Shown here piece after piece: positions 21,345 to 32,189 of a DNA stretch of 64,000 nucleotides. The notes beneath the pieces were generated by a model. It saw nothing but the letters and a program-made list of their open reading frames with translations, ran no database searches and was not told the DNA's origin. The DNA is from Gyrodactylus bullatarudis. Lineage: Eukaryota > Platyhelminthes > Monogenea > Gyrodactylidea > Gyrodactylidae. The DNA lies in contig SSNU01000010.1 of assembly GCA_012064415.1 (NCBI GenBank), positions 8,431 to 72,430 on the forward strand, written 5' to 3'. The translations under genes were made by a program, and so were the position numbers. How positions within the stretch are numbered: the first letter of the stretch is position 1; each line of letters opens with the position of its first letter.

Positions 21345-22007
21345 TAGTAAGATGACGATGTTTATAATTTCGGGGAAGCAGCTCTTTACATATCAAATTT
21401 TCAAAATGCTGAATTTCTCAATTACAAACCAATGATGTTGGATGACAGGAGCCCTATTCATATTTCGAATTAGAATAGAACTTCGAAAACAGAAGAAGAA
21501 AATCCTGTTATTCGTCGATAATGCCCCGAGTCACGTTCTAGAGCTAGGGACTCATTTGAGAAATATTAAAGTAATGTAATTTTTAAATTTTTAGTTTGCA
21601 TGCCTACCTCCCAACTGCACATCAGTTTTTCAACCTCTCGATGCTGGTGTCATAAAATCTTTCAAGTGTAAATATAGGGCAATTCAAAACGCAAAGATAG
21701 CTGCAGAAAAATTTCCGATAAGAGAATTGAAAAAGAATACCAATCTCAATGTCTTTTAATGGCGACACAGACTTGGAATGATGTTGGAAGAGAGACAATA
21801 GTGAACTGTTTTCAGCATATCAAATTTTACCGGGAGAATAACAACCCACCTGTTAACTTTACACAAGAAATCTTTCTAGCATTAGATTTGATTGTGATTT
21901 TTTTTCAATTAGAAGGTAAAAACGGTAAATATCTGAACTGGAAGAAACTGGTATATGTAAAAAAGACATCCCAATTAATTAATAACGTGGTTGATTTTGA
22001 CGAATAA
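21345..22007 (+). pseudogene. Pogo transposase relic with a 24-nt intron
   Basis: The catalytic domain is shrunken. YNFGEAALYI replaces the FNLDEAALFI of the intact copy (first catalytic Asp now Gly) and is fused by deletion to NAEFLNYK. Then LLFVDNAPSHVLELG carries the second Asp, followed by the intron 21571-21594. CLPPNCTSVFQPLDAGVIKS carries the third Asp, and a frame change near 21750 leads to TWNDVGRETIVNCFQHIKFY and a stop at 22007. The order matches the intact transposase at 39325-40628. Confidence 0.8.
21571..21594 (+). other. Putative 24-nt spliceosomal intron
   Basis: GTAATG...TTTTTAG between codons AAA and TTT (NIK | FACLPPNC). Without removal the frame meets TAA and TAG. It occupies the same codon boundary as the 26-nt intron at 40192-40217. 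Confidence 0.75.
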
Positions 22008-22487
22008 ATATTTTCGATTAATGAAACCTTATTATTTTATCATTATTTTTTGGGTAGAGTTATCTCGAAGCGTAATCTATGCAACTCACTGTATTCTATT
22101 TTTATATCGTATCTGATTATAAATGAGCTAGAAGTCTTGGTTTTGATTTCAAATTAGTGTTTTTCTAGAATTTCATATTTTTGCACTTAAAAAATCTAAA
22201 TAAGTTTCTTTTTTTAAATCGTGAATTTCAACCAATAGAATGCAAGGTCATTTGAAGTTCACTGAAATTAGGCCAGACGTCTAACGAAAAAGTGTATTAA
22301 AGTGTTACTCAATCGAAAAATTCTGGAAATTTTTAATTTATTCAGTGCTCACAATTAATCTGGAGTTACTAATGAGTATATAATCACAACTGGTGACTGA
22401 TTTCTAAATGGGCTTGCTTATAACAATGAACTCTGTTGGATCTTATAAATAATTTATATTAAATCTGTTATCACAAAGATATGGATC

Positions 22488-23008
22488 TTAATAATCTATT
22501 ATTTCTCCTCTGGCTTCTATTATTTTTTGTAGTCGACGGGGTGTTGACTCTATACATCTGTGTACGGCAGCTTCACTTCTGGAAAATTAGCCAAACGTTG
22601 AACTTTCTCATTAATATCATTCGAGGAGTCTTCACCAGAAACCATGTGCCTAAATAAATATTGATTACATTAATCTGTAAATAAAATTAAAAAAAAATAC
22701 TAACCAGTAAATATTGATTACATTAATCTGTAAATAAAATAAAAAAAAATACTAACCAAATATTTTCGAAAACATTGATATCAGGACTCTTTGCTGGAAA
22801 ATCAACAACCCTAATTCTTGATTTCCTTTTAACTATTATTTAGCCTTAGAGCTTCATGCATTTGGAATTTTCTTGGTTTTCTTGTCGATCGTTTTTTTAT
22901 TCTGCTTACAGTTTAACAGAAACTCCAACATGTTGGGCTAACTCTTTAAAACTCAAATTTGAGGAGATTTTGAATAACACGCTTTTCACTTTCGTTTATT
23001 CTTTTCAT
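22488..23008 (-). pseudogene. Second Tc1-like transposase relic with a duplicated intron
   Basis: The minus-strand ATG at 23008 starts MKRINESEKRVIQNLL. A frameshifted HTH ending with TVSRIKKRSTRKPRKF follows. The central part is deleted, and the end reads FPAKSPDINVFENIW, HMVSGEDSSNDINEKVQ and AAVHRCIESTPRRLQKIIEA, stopping at 22488. PDINVFENIW is the PDLNPIENIW block with the catalytic Glu. A 107-nt GT..AG intron (22756-22650) interrupts the Trp codon of ENIW. This lineage differs from the element at 2596. Confidence 0.75.
22650..22756 (-). other. Intron consisting of a tandem duplication
   Basis: Two copies of a 53-bp unit (22656-22708 and 22709-about 22758). Each contains GTTAGTA, a T-run and TTTACAG, so each half is itself a GT..AG unit of 29-30 nt. 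Splicing from the first GT to the last AG rejoins TG and G into tryptophan. Confidence 0.65.
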
Positions 23009-25299
23009 ATTTGTGCAAAGGATTTAAGTGATTTTCACACATATTAAAAAAAAATTACTATTCAACTTGTGATTATTGTTTAAGAATTTTTTGGCACTCT
23101 TTTGATTTTTGTGAAAATGATTGATATAAACTTTTCTTAATTCTAGTGATATTTTTACAGTAATAAAGTAGTAATTATAATTGACATCAATTATGAACGT
23201 GAATCCATTTGTTTTTGTAAACTTGGCATCAATAATACCTCCTAAACTATAGTGTGAAAAATTAGACATTTTTTGAGCGATAAATTCACAGTTAAATTCG
23301 CAAACTCAGTTATTAACAAGTTATTATATGACTTTCTAGATACTCTTGACTAGGATTGCATGACAACCAACCTTGCATATTCTGTATATGTCTTTTAAGA
23401 AATCATATAGGGACTCAACTTACTGATACAACTGTAAGCCCGTTCGTGTGTACATGGAGTCTGTTGAGGGGTATACCCAAAACTTTGAATCCTCAGAACT
23501 TTAACTTAGGAAATTGATTCGAAATCTTGTTCTATGAGATGTCTAGGAGCATCAGTTTTAAGCTGAGTCACCTGGGTCATATTGAATAAAGAAAGAAGAT
23601 GATGCCAGTGATGATGACCTTTATTTCGGGCATACTCATCAGTCTGATGCATGCCATATAAGTAAAAATTTCTAAACATTTAATCAGATAATCATTTGGT
23701 CTTAGTTCATTCAACTTTGGTTAGTCAATCCCTCTTTCCAGGGTGGACCAAGTCTTTTTAAAAATAAGAGAATATGATAGTATAATAATATGAGAGTATA
23801 ATAATTGAAAATTACAGTTATGCGAAAGTTGATAAAATGTTAATGATAAGTTACGTAGACATTACCTTGCGTAGGCATTAAGGTAAGCATCATCGAAAGC
23901 TTTGGTTATCTTGTGTTGGAAGGCTGTAACGGTTTGGTCTTTTGAAATTCGAAATCAGCTCGATAAGATGATTAAATTGATTTCAATTTTATCTTTTTAT
24001 TAATTTTTAATTCTTAACTAATAAGAAAGAACTGTATTTTTTTCATTTTAACCACTCAGTCGACTCAATAACAAAATACCATTATATTAAAAGTACACTA
24101 GCTAACAATTTGGCTACATTAAAAAAATCCAAATTTTCTTTCCTAGTATATAGTTGAGTAAATTTAATGAAAAAACACAAAACCTCAAACGGATAATGGG
24201 GACTGTAAACAACTTGACGAAAAAACGGGTAGGACCATTAGCGTGAAAAACTGAAGAACGTACTGAAAATTCAGCATGGTTGATTTTTTTGTTGCACCGT
24301 GTTAGATGACTTGGTCATAGAAAACAGGCTCAACTTTACTTCGACATTGAATTGAATACATAATCACAACATGTAAGATTATTTTAAAAGTAAATACTAA
24401 GAGAGCTACATGCATTGAAAGTTGTAAGAATACCATAAACTGGCTGATATAAATTTGTACTTGTGAATAAACAAATGCTAAATGTTTCATCAATTATTTA
24501 ACACTACTTTATTTACAATTACTATTAAGTGATTTTAATAAAAAAAGCATTACCCATGCTTGATTCAACGACTATACTCAAATTCATGTCCACACTCAAT
24601 ATTCTTTAATATAAAATTTTAGATTAAACAGTAATTGATTTTTAAAAACAGGAAAAGTGAGTAAAATAAATTTTTAATTTTAATCTAATTATTCGTCTTG
24701 CAAAATAAAGCTAGGTCGGCTTCTTTGTCCGTATTTGCTTCAGGTTTGCTAAAACATGATGTCACAAATAATATATTAATTTGATTTTAAAGAATTTTTT
24801 GTATGATAAATATTGCATTTAAAATCTAATTCTTTATTTCTTTCAGGACCTAATTTAAAAATAAAATTTTTTAAATGTCTCATTTTTTGTTTTCTGACAA
24901 TACTGAAATATCCAAATATAGATTTTCAAATGATCTAAATGACATCAACATCTTAGGCTAGAAACAATATCTTGGGGTCTTAAAATTCACTGGTCTTGAA
25001 TCTAAAAACTCGAAACTTGTCATCGTTTTCTCGCAAAAGACACAAAAAATAATCAGTAAATTTGATATCATTTAAATTTTATTTGAATATTTAATAAATT
25101 ACTTTTGTGAATACTTAAGCGTTGTTGTATAATTTTTGATAAGAAAATATAAAGACTATTTAAAAACTTGAGCTAAAATTAATTTTTTCTTTTTCTGTTA
25201 TGTTTTTGAGACCCTACTAATAACATAGGAGACTGTTTCGCTTTGGGAAATTAAGTTTAAATTTATAAAATTTAACACAAAGTTGGAATCTTTCAGGAA
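23009..25299. other. No gene recognised in 2.3 kb, apart from a ribozyme-like motif
   Basis: AT-rich. 23600-23655 holds a hammerhead-like motif listed separately. A GGGGTCTTAAAA / TTTTGAGACCC pair at 24972 and 25203 hints at a decayed MITE but has no matching target duplication. Confidence 0.45.
23600..23655 (-). ncRNA. Hammerhead-like motif (putative)
   Basis: Minus strand: ATCAGA, CTGATGA (23642-23636), GTATGCCC, GAAATAAAGGTC. First and last bases of the 8-nt stem II position can pair G-C. The same module is at 59214 and 45618, both downstream of PLE GIY-YIG coding. No PLE coding is seen here. Confidence 0.4.
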
Positions 25300-26400
25300 T
25301 AGGGACCTCCATTGTATTGAATGAATTAAACAATTATCAAGCAATACAAGTATTCAGCAATACAAGTACTTGTTGCAACGATGTATGCAAGTAATTGTAC
25401 TTGTCCAATAGCTTACAGGTACTTATCAATACTCGACCATGATTGATCAATACCTTCAATACTGAATTTTATTGGATAGTTTAGTAATTAGTCATCTCTA
25501 ATGATTCATTAAATTAATGGAACATTCATTAACTCGATATCGATTACAGCACATGTCTAAAAGAAGAAGCCTCATATGGGAATAATTTGAAGAAACACCA
25601 CATCTTAAGAAGGCTAAGTGTAAGCATTGTGGTATTGAAGTCTCTACAAATGGACAAACTTCAAGTATGCACCATCATTTTTCCAAAGTCCATGCTGACT
25701 TGAAAGCCCCTGCTACAAATTCACATGATAGTACGCAAGAAAACCCAGAAAGTCTTCTTATGCTGTTTTGTTTAAATAAAAACATTTCTTTTAGCTGTTT
25801 AGACGATGAATATCTCAGGAGGTTTTTAAAAATGTATTTGCCTTCAAGAAAAAAAAGAAAGTCAGCTTCTCTTGTAAATGATGTACTTCCCGATATATAT
25901 TATGATACAGAAAAAAATGTTGAGAACATTGAATTATATTTTATTTATTCATTCTAGAAAAAAATATTAGAAAATGATTTGAAAGATGTCCAATCTGTAT
26001 CCTTTACATTTGATCATTGGACATCGAAAGCGAATCGACATTATATGGGACAAACGATTCACTACATTGACAAAGAATTTAATGCAAAATCATTTCTCGT
26101 CAATTGCTCAGAATTTTCTGAAGCCTCAAACGCAGTTAATATTGCTCAAACTGTGGATAAAAATATCAAATCTATCGGTATCAATCAGGAAAATCTCAAA
26201 CACGTCACCTACGTCATTGACCAAGCAGTCATATGCAAGCTGCCTGCAGAAAGTCCGAGTTCATAGAAGAAGATGGATTCAATTTATGCTTTGATCATAT
26301 TCTTAATACTGTAATGAGAAAGTCTTGTAAAATGTATTTTGACGATTTATTTGCTAAATTATCGAAAATGGCAAACAGCATTCAGTATTCAATATTCATG
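25300..26400 (+). pseudogene. hAT transposase relic (BED zinc finger and start of catalytic domain)
   Basis: Left end AGGGACCTCCATTGTATTG resembles a hAT terminal repeat and is followed by repeated CAAGTA/TACTTG words. From about 25590: FEETPHLKKAKCKHCGIEV, then SMHHHFSKVH, a BED finger (CxxC...HxxxxH). Next come LPSRKKRKSASLVNDVLPDI and the RNase-H-like start VSFTFDHWTSKANRHYMGQT with HYIDKEFNAKSF. A frame change near 26230 leads to QAACRKSEFIEEDGFNLCFD. The protein stops at about 26395 where the MULE begins. Stops occur at 25588 (TAA) and 25955-25957, the latter at the end of a possible 39-nt intron (25919-25957). Confidence 0.75.
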
Positions 26401-26402
26401 AC

Positions 26403-27614
26403 ATGAATATTCTCAAAAATGAATTCAGTATCGACAGTTGCTACAAAAACGTCTGGAGATCATTGAAAATCAACTCAGAAACAAATGAAAATAGTTTATT
26501 GAACAGCTATTCAAGATTCGAGAGTCTTATTGAATGGTGTAACCTGAATGATCCAAATTCTCTTTGCAACCTACATAAATTTCAGAATCAGTTGGAGTCT
26601 GCGTTTTTTTGTTTTTCTATTTCAATCCAAGCCTTCAAATATTCTATTCCGGTAATTTTTATGGATGGATGTCATTTGAAGGGAGACTATAATTATGTTC
26701 TTCTCGTTGCTTCAGGAGTAGAAGGCAACAATAAAAGTTATCCTATCGCTTTGTCCCTAGTACCTACGGAAAATGAAATGTATTGGAAAAGATTTTGCGA
26801 AGACCTTCAAAAATCTTTATCACTTAATGACCAAAGTAACTTAGTTATATTTACTGACAGAGAGAAGGGGTTAATAAATGCAATCAAATCATCGATACCA
26901 AACGCTGCACATTCTTACTGTCTTTTTCACTTAGCCAAAAATATCAAGATAAAATTCAAGATGGATATAAAGCCTCTATTATGGAAAGCAGCTAGAGCAG
27001 AAAACGAGAATTCCTTTAACTTAGTTATGGACCAGATCTCGAAAATCAACAAAAATGTTGTAGAATATCTTGGTGAAATTTCTGTTGCAAATTGGGCCAA
27101 TTTTGCATTCCCTAAATGCCGCTTTGGGATTTTGACTTCAAATTTTGCTGAATCATTGAATGCAAGTCTATTGAAAATAAGAGAAAAACATCCATTCAAT
27201 ATCACAATTTTGTATATGAATTTATTGTCAGATAAATTCGCTACTCCTAAAGATCTATTTTATGTTTCTCAAGATCGCAATAGTGAAACACGAAGAGTCG
27301 TTAATTTCAATAAACTCCAATGCTCTTGTAGTTTTGTAATGATTAATGGATATCCTTGTAAACATCTGTATGCCGTCGCTAAATATGTTCCAAATGAATT
27401 CAAAGTAATCTCCTTGAAAGCAGCTTACTCGGAGATTATCATGCTGTGTGACATCGAAAATCTGAAGGAGTCAGAACTTGAAGGCTACAGAATAAATAAA
27501 AAACGTGGAAGACCATGTAAAAGCCGTAAAAATCAAAAGCTGAAAAAAAATGTAATGAAATTTAGTGTTCAATATAAGTATTGCTTGTTATTTATAAAAA
27601 GTATTTTCTTTTGA
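26403..27614 (+). CDS. MULE transposase (MURA-like) with SWIM zinc finger
   Basis: Intact 403-codon frame. N-terminal part: FSIDSCYKNVWRSLKINSET and SYSRFESLIEWCNLNDPNS. Catalytic core: VIFMDGCHLKGDYNYVLLVA (first Asp in MDGCHLKG), YPIALSLVPTENEMYW, and LVIFTDREKGLINAI (second Asp), followed by HSYCLFHLAKNIK. C-terminal SWIM finger: LQCSCSFVMINGYPCKHLYA (CxC...CxH). The end is basic (NKKRGRPCKSRKNQK). The family catalyses cut-and-paste movement of Mutator-like elements. MULE transposases are often 500-800 residues, so an N-terminal zinc finger may be missing. The frame begins right at the broken hAT gene, with no left TIR visible. No stop or frameshift, which is unusual in this window. Confidence 0.88.
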   Translation: MNILKNEFSIDSCYKNVWRSLKINSETNENSLLNSYSRFESLIEWCNLNDPNSLCNLHKFQNQLESAFFCFSISIQAFKYSIPVIFMDGCHLKGDYNYVLLVASGVEGNNKSYPIALSLVPTENEMYWKRFCEDLQKSLSLNDQSNLVIFTDREKGLINAIKSSIPNAAHSYCLFHLAKNIKIKFKMDIKPLLWKAARAENENSFNLVMDQISKINKNVVEYLGEISVANWANFAFPKCRFGILTSNFAESLNASLLKIREKHPFNITILYMNLLSDKFATPKDLFYVSQDRNSETRRVVNFNKLQCSCSFVMINGYPCKHLYAVAKYVPNEFKVISLKAAYSEIIMLCDIENLKESELEGYRINKKRGRPCKSRKNQKLKKNVMKFSVQYKYCLLFIKSIFF

Positions 27615-27755
27615 AAATTTTCGGGGTGATTATCGGAAAATTTTTTCTTTGGGGAGATTTTTCAAAAATTTTCTCCTTTGGGGTGATTTTTGGAAATTTT
27701 TGGGGAGATTTTTGGAAAAAAAAATTTTCTTGGGGTGATTTTTGGAATTAACCCT
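27615..27755 (+). repeat. MULE right end: reiterated GGGGTGATTTTTGGAA
   Basis: GGGGTGATTTTTGGAA-like units are repeated four to five times, ending TTTTTGGAATTAACCCT near 27755. The same terminal sequence bounds the deletion derivative at 61362-61916. Confidence 0.7.
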
Positions 27756-27859
27756 AATGATAATATAAAATATCTAGATTTAAGTTTTTCAACATGTTCT
27801 TAACAATAATGGGCATAAAATAAATTTTAATCAGGTTAAAATTCTTAGTGTACAGAAAA

Positions 27860-28260
27860 ACTGTAGAATGAGGTTAATTCATGAAGCTCTTGAGATTAAC
27901 AATAATGATACTTGTAATGGAAATGTTGGTGAAGTGAACATTGAGCAGTATTGGATTCAGCTTTTTGGAAAAAGAAGGAAGTTAAATTAAATCTGATGAA
28001 AAATTATATCCTCTTTTCTTTTCTGATTATCAATACTTTATTATCATAGGTCAGCCTCTTGTATTATTCTATTCTCTCATCTGATTGAACAAAACTGATA
28101 GGTATGAGATCATAAAAGTATATAAATAGTAATTTGTTTTTTGACAAACTTGTCGTACCACTGAAGAAGGCGTGTGAAGACAATCACCGTCGAAACGTTT
28201 GGATGACCATGGCTGTGAATTCTAATATTGACCTAAGTTTTAATAAATTTTATTATAAAA
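27860..28260 (+). pseudogene. PLE C-terminal fragment and its 3' repeat
   Basis: 27870-27988 encodes MRLIHEALEINNNDTCNGN, then EQYWIQLFGKRRKLN and a stop. This is the segment after the GIY-YIG core (RLIxEAxEI). It runs into a noncoding repeat that is the complement of 7560-8140. That repeat includes the CUGAAGA motif at 28161 followed by GTCGAAACG. Confidence 0.65.
28150..28205 (+). ncRNA. Hammerhead-like motif, CUGAAGA type (putative)
   Basis: CTGAAGA at 28161-28167 and GTCGAAAC at 28189-28196. In the mirror copy (minus strand, 7630-7575) GACG and CGTC can form stem II. Position 7 of the core may be any base, so CUGAAGA is allowed. One extra A at the stem II junction makes the fold imperfect. 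Confidence 0.35.
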
Positions 28261-28277
28261 CTTATTTTAGATCATTT

Positions 28278-28720
28278 TTAACTGATTCGGAAATCTTGAT
28301 CTAACTTCTTCTTAGGGTCCGACGAATGTGATAATTTTATCAAGTTTTGGTCATTAATGCCACGAACTAATTGCCCTTTGATCAGTTCTTCACCAAGCTC
28401 AGCTTCACTAGCCAGGTCAACAAGTTTATTAACGAGTTGCTTGAGGGTCAGACTGCCTTCCTTCACATCAAAGAAGTTTGCTATGCTAGCCATGGGAAAG
28501 GTTTCACATTTTATGTACTTCCTGATGGCACTCACGAAGTCCGTCTAAGTAGTTTCATTAAATACGGAGTCGTTTGGATAAATAGCTCTTAAAATCCTGG
28601 TTGATTGTCTGTTCAGGAGGCCACAGAATCTTCTTATTTTTTGCAGGTTGCGTCTTACAATGGTCATTCAAAAAGACTGAAGTGGTTCAAATGAAGTCAT
28701 CAAATTCTTCTACAGATTCA
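28278..28720 (-). pseudogene. Gag-like fragment of an LTR retrotransposon (tentative)
   Basis: Minus strand, two readings joined by a frame change near 28540. The upstream one contains FLNDHCKTQPAKNKKILWPP and SYLSKRLRI. The downstream one contains FPMASIANFFDVKEGSLTLK and ELGEELIKGQLVRGINDQNL. The pattern EELIKGQLVRGIND resembles the part of Ty3/gypsy gag proteins that reads E..I.DQLV.G..D. No zinc knuckle or LTR is seen. Tentative. Confidence 0.4.
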
Positions 28721-28868
28721 GGGATGGAAAGCGTATTAATAAGATTCCATATCGCCATGTTTTGATGAGTAAAAGCAAGCATGTCACTGAGAGGATTCAA
28801 GAGTAGTATATTTTTTATGATACTTCATATAAACAATAGTATAATTTTTAAATTTTTTAAATATCTTC

Positions 28869-29650
28869 ATGTATACTACTTCAAATCAGGGACAAATCGA
28901 GGAAAGTGAATTTTCTCGTAATGTTCGACTTCCCGGAGATAAAATTGTTGCTGTGAAAGAAGTCCCAACACAAACAGGTAAAGCATTCGCAGAGCTTGTA
29001 ATGGAGGTTCTTCAGCAAACAAATTTCATCCTTCTTTGCGTGCAATTACATGTTATGGTACTGGTTGCAATGTCTCTGGTGTAGCTGGTCTAGTGACAAT
29101 TCTTGATCAAAGATTGAATCGTAACCTTGTCTGTTTGATCCATTCAGTAGAAATATTTTAAAGAAAGTCATCACCTCTTATGATGGACCAACCAGAGGAC
29201 CAACGACTTTTACATGACCGATTGGTAGTCAAATAAATTTGGCAGGCAACTTTCAATCCAATAAAGACATCTCTCTTTCCTATGGTCACAGAAAAAACAT
29301 TGCACAGTTAGGACATGAGCAGAAGTATGTTATCAAGATTGCTCACCTTTTCTAGGGAGGTAAGATAACTGAATACAGCCATCGATTATTAAAAGCTGAC
29401 GTATTTTATTTAAAGGGAGACAAAATTATCAAGATCTAGTAGAGCTCGTTATGAAAAATTCTATCGAGAACATTTATTTGGCTCCATGGACAATCCCTGC
29501 CAGTCGTATACTTCGACTGTACTTTTCAAAAGATGTCCCTGCTTCAACAAAGAATCGGAGCAAAGCAGCATTAAAAACAGAATCAGTTTCTATAAGTACT
29601 ATTTTATTCGCGATGAAGTTCAACAGAATCTTGGTCCTTTCTTCAATTAT
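28869..29650 (+). pseudogene. Degenerate copy of an unclassified transposon-associated gene
   Basis: Frame 1 (28869-29082) reads LPGDKIVAVKEVPTQTGKAF. After a frame change: ITCYGTGCNVSGVAGLVTIL, DQRLNRNLVCLIHSVEIF, then in another frame YDGPTRGPTTFT and PIGSQI. I recall a repetitive arthropod/cnidarian protein family with the pattern CDGTxxNTG...RPLQW.VC.LHxNELP...DGPTxGPxTF. The matches here are close enough to place it there, but I cannot name the family. 29440-29650 may be its decayed C-terminus. Confidence 0.45.
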
Positions 29651-29714
29651 CTGAATTTCCTCTCTGATCTTTAGGATGACACGCTCTTCCTTGTGAAAAG
29701 AACTAAAGAGCCTT

Positions 29715-29795
29715 TGTGAGCTTTTTCACTTTCTCTCAACTGTTGCTATTTATTGGAGAGTTTTGGTGTTTTTCAGCTAAAATTTGTTCCAATTT
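29715..29795 (+). repeat. PLE 3' tail fragment
   Basis: GAGCTTTTTCACTTTCTCTC and TATTTATTGGAGAGTTTTGG match the 3' part of PLE copies at 5599-5655 and 57160-57195. Confidence 0.65.
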
Positions 29796-31660
29796 TATTC
29801 ATCTTTTACTATTCATACATGTAAGCATAGATCGATTCACCATCCACTTTTAAATTCTTTATTATTCTTATTCATTAAGGTGTATCATGCAGATTATTAA
29901 TAATTGACAGAAACCTGATGAATTTGAATAAAATTACGCAAATTATGAAAATTCTTCACAACAACGTTTAACCAATAATTACAATATACAACTGACGTAA
30001 CTTGTAAGAGAGATATTAATGAATCATTTTTTTTATATTTTCTAATACTCTTAAATATATTAAAAATATTCTATATGCTGAATAAAATGAATTTTGTGTT
30101 GAAATTAATTAGTTATGATATTTTTGCTATCAAACGATCATGAATAATGCCTAAGTATTTCGTATTAGCTAACTAACAGCTTTATCTAGAACCGTCTAAT
30201 GAGACTTATTATACAGTAACTCTAGTCAAACATCAAATGACTAACTCAGAAAGAAACTTACTTTAAATTTCACTAATCGATAGGTTAAGCGTGACTTACA
30301 CTATAGTTTCACCCTCATTGGGGATCGTCAGTAAGCTCATGTCTTCTCCAAGAAAAATAATAAATAAAACATATACAGAATGGTCATTATTGTGTATTAG
30401 AGAACCGCCAATTGAGAAAAATTTATATATTAATAAAATGCTGATGCACATTGGTGATATTCAAGATACGCTTATCATGAATTTAACTTTAGTTGGATTA
30501 AGAATTTACGATCATGCGATCAGGTGAATTACCCGTTTTCTATCCTATTCTGCTCAAATCGTATTATACATCTCGGTTATATACCTAAACCATGAATTTT
30601 CTTAACCAATGAGAGAACAGGGAACCTTCAAACAATGAAATTTAAGCACAGTTATTTTTTTGATTTCTAAGTAGGATTCCTGATGTGTTTCACATAAATA
30701 GCCTTAAATAATATTTTATGAAAAATATTTTTATGTAAAAGATTTATATTAAGATCTATCGTTTGGTATGCTTTTCAGAATTCTAGCTTCAAAAATAAGA
30801 AAGCTTCGAAAATATTCCTTTTGAACTATAAAATTAGTGATGGATAAAACTTTATGATGGATTTATTTATTATTCAATTAAGTAGATATTCCTTTTACTG
30901 TTTCTTAATTTTAAGGCTGAAAATACAAAGATATTGAATTTGATTTTGTATTATAAGTCATTAAAGTTCTAGAAACCTTAAGATTAATAGTAAACCATAT
31001 GAAAGTCAAGACATGATTCAAAGAAACCTCAAAGTAATTATATTATTTTGTAAACAAACAGAAATCAACAATATGCGCTACAATCAATTTAACACATGTT
31101 TTTGAAGTTATTAATTAATGAAAAATTATTTAAAAAATGGGAAATATAATAAATTTCTATTTTCCTTACCTAATTTTAAATTTAAAGTTTTACAAATGAA
31201 ATATCGACCAATAATTCATGATTACTAGGGACTCAACATGTCTTGAAAAGCTGGGGAAAGCCAGAATTCTAAAAACCTCAGAAATGCTTCTTATTTTTTA
31301 TTTAGACCTCGGGTTCCAAAGTTTTTATGTCATATTAAGTATTATCTCTTTATTCGGTCATAAAATAATACCTAATTTTCATTAACATCGATTCAAATTT
31401 TATCAGAACAAAATTTGCGATAACAAAGAAAATATTTTTTTTGATTTTAATTTGGCTATCTTAAGTGTTTTCGTATAAATCAATTTGTACTAACTAATAC
31501 TACTACTTTCAAATTGAAGGCTTCAATCTGATTGGTCGATAGCATTGGTTATTAATCTCTCCCTATTAGCCTGTGTACACAGAATACGTTCTCGACAAAT
31601 CAAATTTTAGCATGCAACATCAATCAACTGAAAATCATGCCATTGATTATTTCTTAATCT
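29796..31660. other. No gene recognised in 1.9 kb
   Basis: AT-rich single-copy DNA within this window. A 78-codon open stretch at 30291 shows no motif. Confidence 0.5.
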
Positions 31661-31663
31661 AAG

Positions 31664-32160
31664 ATGCCAAAAATACGTGAACTTGCATCCAAAATGGCTT
31701 TAAAGTATAAAATGAGACACCCAAATAAATTTATTGTTACTATCGAAGGAAATCTTGAATGCAAAATCTGTGGAATTACCGTAAATTGTGACAGAGAATT
31801 CAACGTTTATCAGCACAGAAAATCAAAAAACACCTTACAGCCGAAATTCCAAAACTACGTCATACTAAAAATGATATTCTAGGCTTATAAATATGGTACT
31901 CAAATGTGTTTTACCGACATCGATATTACATGAAGAATCATTCAGAGCCTTCTTTAAAGAAAATTTTTCATTTTTCCTTACTTTCCCATGAGACTTATCG
32001 AGTTTTGGAATGATTCAGGATATTTATCTTAAGAAGAAAAATCAAATTGCCGATGAACTTGCTCAGGAGAATGTTTATATGATGGCCGATGAATCAGAAA
32101 TATATATATATATGGCTGATAATATAATTCATTACTTGAAGGAAAATTAGAAAAATGATT
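31664..32160 (+). pseudogene. Zinc-finger, CGGBP1/hAT-like relic
   Basis: MPKIRELASKMALKYKMRHP leads into LECKICGITVNCDREFNVYQ and HRKSKNT, a BED-like C2H2 finger in the style of CGGBP1-type proteins, which derive from hAT transposases. After a stop, CVLPTSILHEESFRAFFKEN and IADELAQENVYMMADESE continue in the order expected of that family. Frameshifts and a stop at 31880 make it a relic. Confidence 0.5.
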
Positions 32161-32189
32161 AGATTAAAAAACATTTAGATTACCCTGAT

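Larger units (their letters stand above)
20381..22091 (+). mobile_element. Pogo-type element 2, 1.7 kb, decayed
   Basis: Ends are CAGTGAGTTGCATAGATATC (left) and the inverted CTATGCAACTCACTG (right, ending 22091), followed by TA on the right. After 20-25 bases both ends read CGCCTCRAGATAACTC or a close variant, shared with other pogo copies here. The interior carries a transposase relic (21345-22007) and a nested 184-bp MITE (20866-21049). Confidence 0.8.

Noticed and set aside
24972..25217. Possible MITE between GGGGTCTTAAAA and TTTTGAGACCC
   Set aside because: The ends match only partly and the flanks show no shared 8-bp sequence.
25919..25957. 39-nt intron in the hAT relic (GTTGAG...TTCTAG)
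   Set aside because: It would remove a stop and keep the frame, but the 5' splice site is poor and the copy is decayed. Kept only as a remark.
26927..27205. 92-codon minus-strand frame inside the MULE gene
   Set aside because: Antisense of the catalytic domain, no independent support.
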